Positions 14,760 through 14,877 of a stretch of 14,877 bases of DNA are shown here, one piece after another (position 1 is the stretch's first letter; the number at the start of each line of letters is the position of its first letter). Below the pieces are notes generated by a model. It worked only from the letters and a program-made list of their open reading frames with translations. It had not been told where the DNA came from and did no database searches. Source of the DNA: Sphingomonadales bacterium (GTDB lineage: Bacteria; Pseudomonadota; Alphaproteobacteria; Sphingomonadales; Sphingomonadaceae). The position numbers and the translations under genes are program-made. The stretch covers positions 1 through 14,877 of the forward strand of contig JAIYAA010000361.1 of the NCBI GenBank assembly GCA_027489295.1, written 5' to 3'.

Positions 14760-14877
14760 TGACCTGCTCCCCAGAAATCATGCCATTGGTAAGTTAGCTC
14801 GTCAGATGGAGACGAGTGATGCGGCGAAGCCGATTTACCGAGGATCAGATCATTGGGGTGCTGCGGGAGCATGAGGC
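14760..14877 (+). mobile_element. IS3-family (IS407-like) insertion sequence, right copy, only its first 118 bp
   Basis: It begins with TGACCTGCTCCCCAG at 14760 and is identical over 118 bp to the inverted copy at 1-118. It points out of the window. It has inserted into the helix-turn-helix gene at 14759. The flanking bases next to the two IS copies differ (CCAG here, TGGG on the left when both are read towards the IS), so the two insertions are at unrelated target sites. Confidence 0.9.
14819..14877 (+). CDS. IS3-family transposase OrfA, N-terminal 19 residues only (partial)
   Basis: ATG 14819 opens MRRSRFTEDQIIGVLREHE and runs off the right edge. It is identical to the left copy and carries the standard IS3-family OrfA start. 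Nothing more of the transposase is visible. It is preceded by the 59-bp IS leader. Confidence 0.85.
   Translation, partial: MRRSRFTEDQIIGVLREHE

Noticed and set aside
1..14877. CRISPR array
   Set aside because: I saw no set of regularly spaced direct repeats; the only repeated short motif with spacing is the ATGCCGCAT pair, which is two copies only.

Overview
The window looks like accessory DNA from a high-GC alphaproteobacterium, most likely a sphingomonad (Sphingomonadaceae). The pointers are a secreted protein with a PEPxxWA-CTERM-type tail, two PAS-like/LuxR regulators of a kind seen next to such proteins, alphaproteobacterial-style IS elements, and a fragment resembling a tRNA-Gly 3' end. 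This assignment comes from protein style alone.

The two ends are the same 118 bp in inverted orientation. Each is the first 118 bp of an IS3-family (IS407-like) element with the start of its orfA reading out of the window. The cargo is therefore 119-14759. Both ends stop at exactly the same depth inside the IS, which is also what an assembly break at a repeat would look like, so a composite transposon is possible but not shown.

Region 119-896 is scar tissue: a possible tyrosine-integrase N-terminus cut by the left IS, a degenerate tRNA-3'-end-like att site (291-313), an unassigned stretch, and the right end of an old IS3-family copy (662-795). A dyad at 826-862 then lies just before the main gene.

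Region 897-8001 is the most interesting part, a two-gene unit. The first gene encodes a 2151-residue protein with a Cap4/DUF4297-like nuclease module, a STAND/AAA-type P-loop ATPase and a very long helical C-terminal half. The second encodes a 252-residue helical protein with basic tails, and its start lies inside the end of the first gene. This is the architecture of Avs-like anti-phage sensors. I could not place it in a named type, so it is a good candidate for an undescribed or poorly described subtype.

Region 8002-9639 holds a gene-free stretch, a small YdeI/OmpD-associated (OmdA) family protein and an exported cupin. An IS1182-like transposase relic follows at 9641-9888.

Region 9943-13650 is a regulatory and surface-protein module. 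Two paralogous PAS-like/LuxR regulators flank a PEP-CTERM exported protein. A pair of identical palindromes lies upstream of the exported protein, and a short overlapping leader ORF with a very strong Shine-Dalgarno lies upstream of the second regulator.

Region 14083-14759 has an exported VOC (glyoxalase-fold) protein that converges, with overlapping stop codons, on an HTH gene truncated by the right IS. I found no tRNA, rRNA or CRISPR array.
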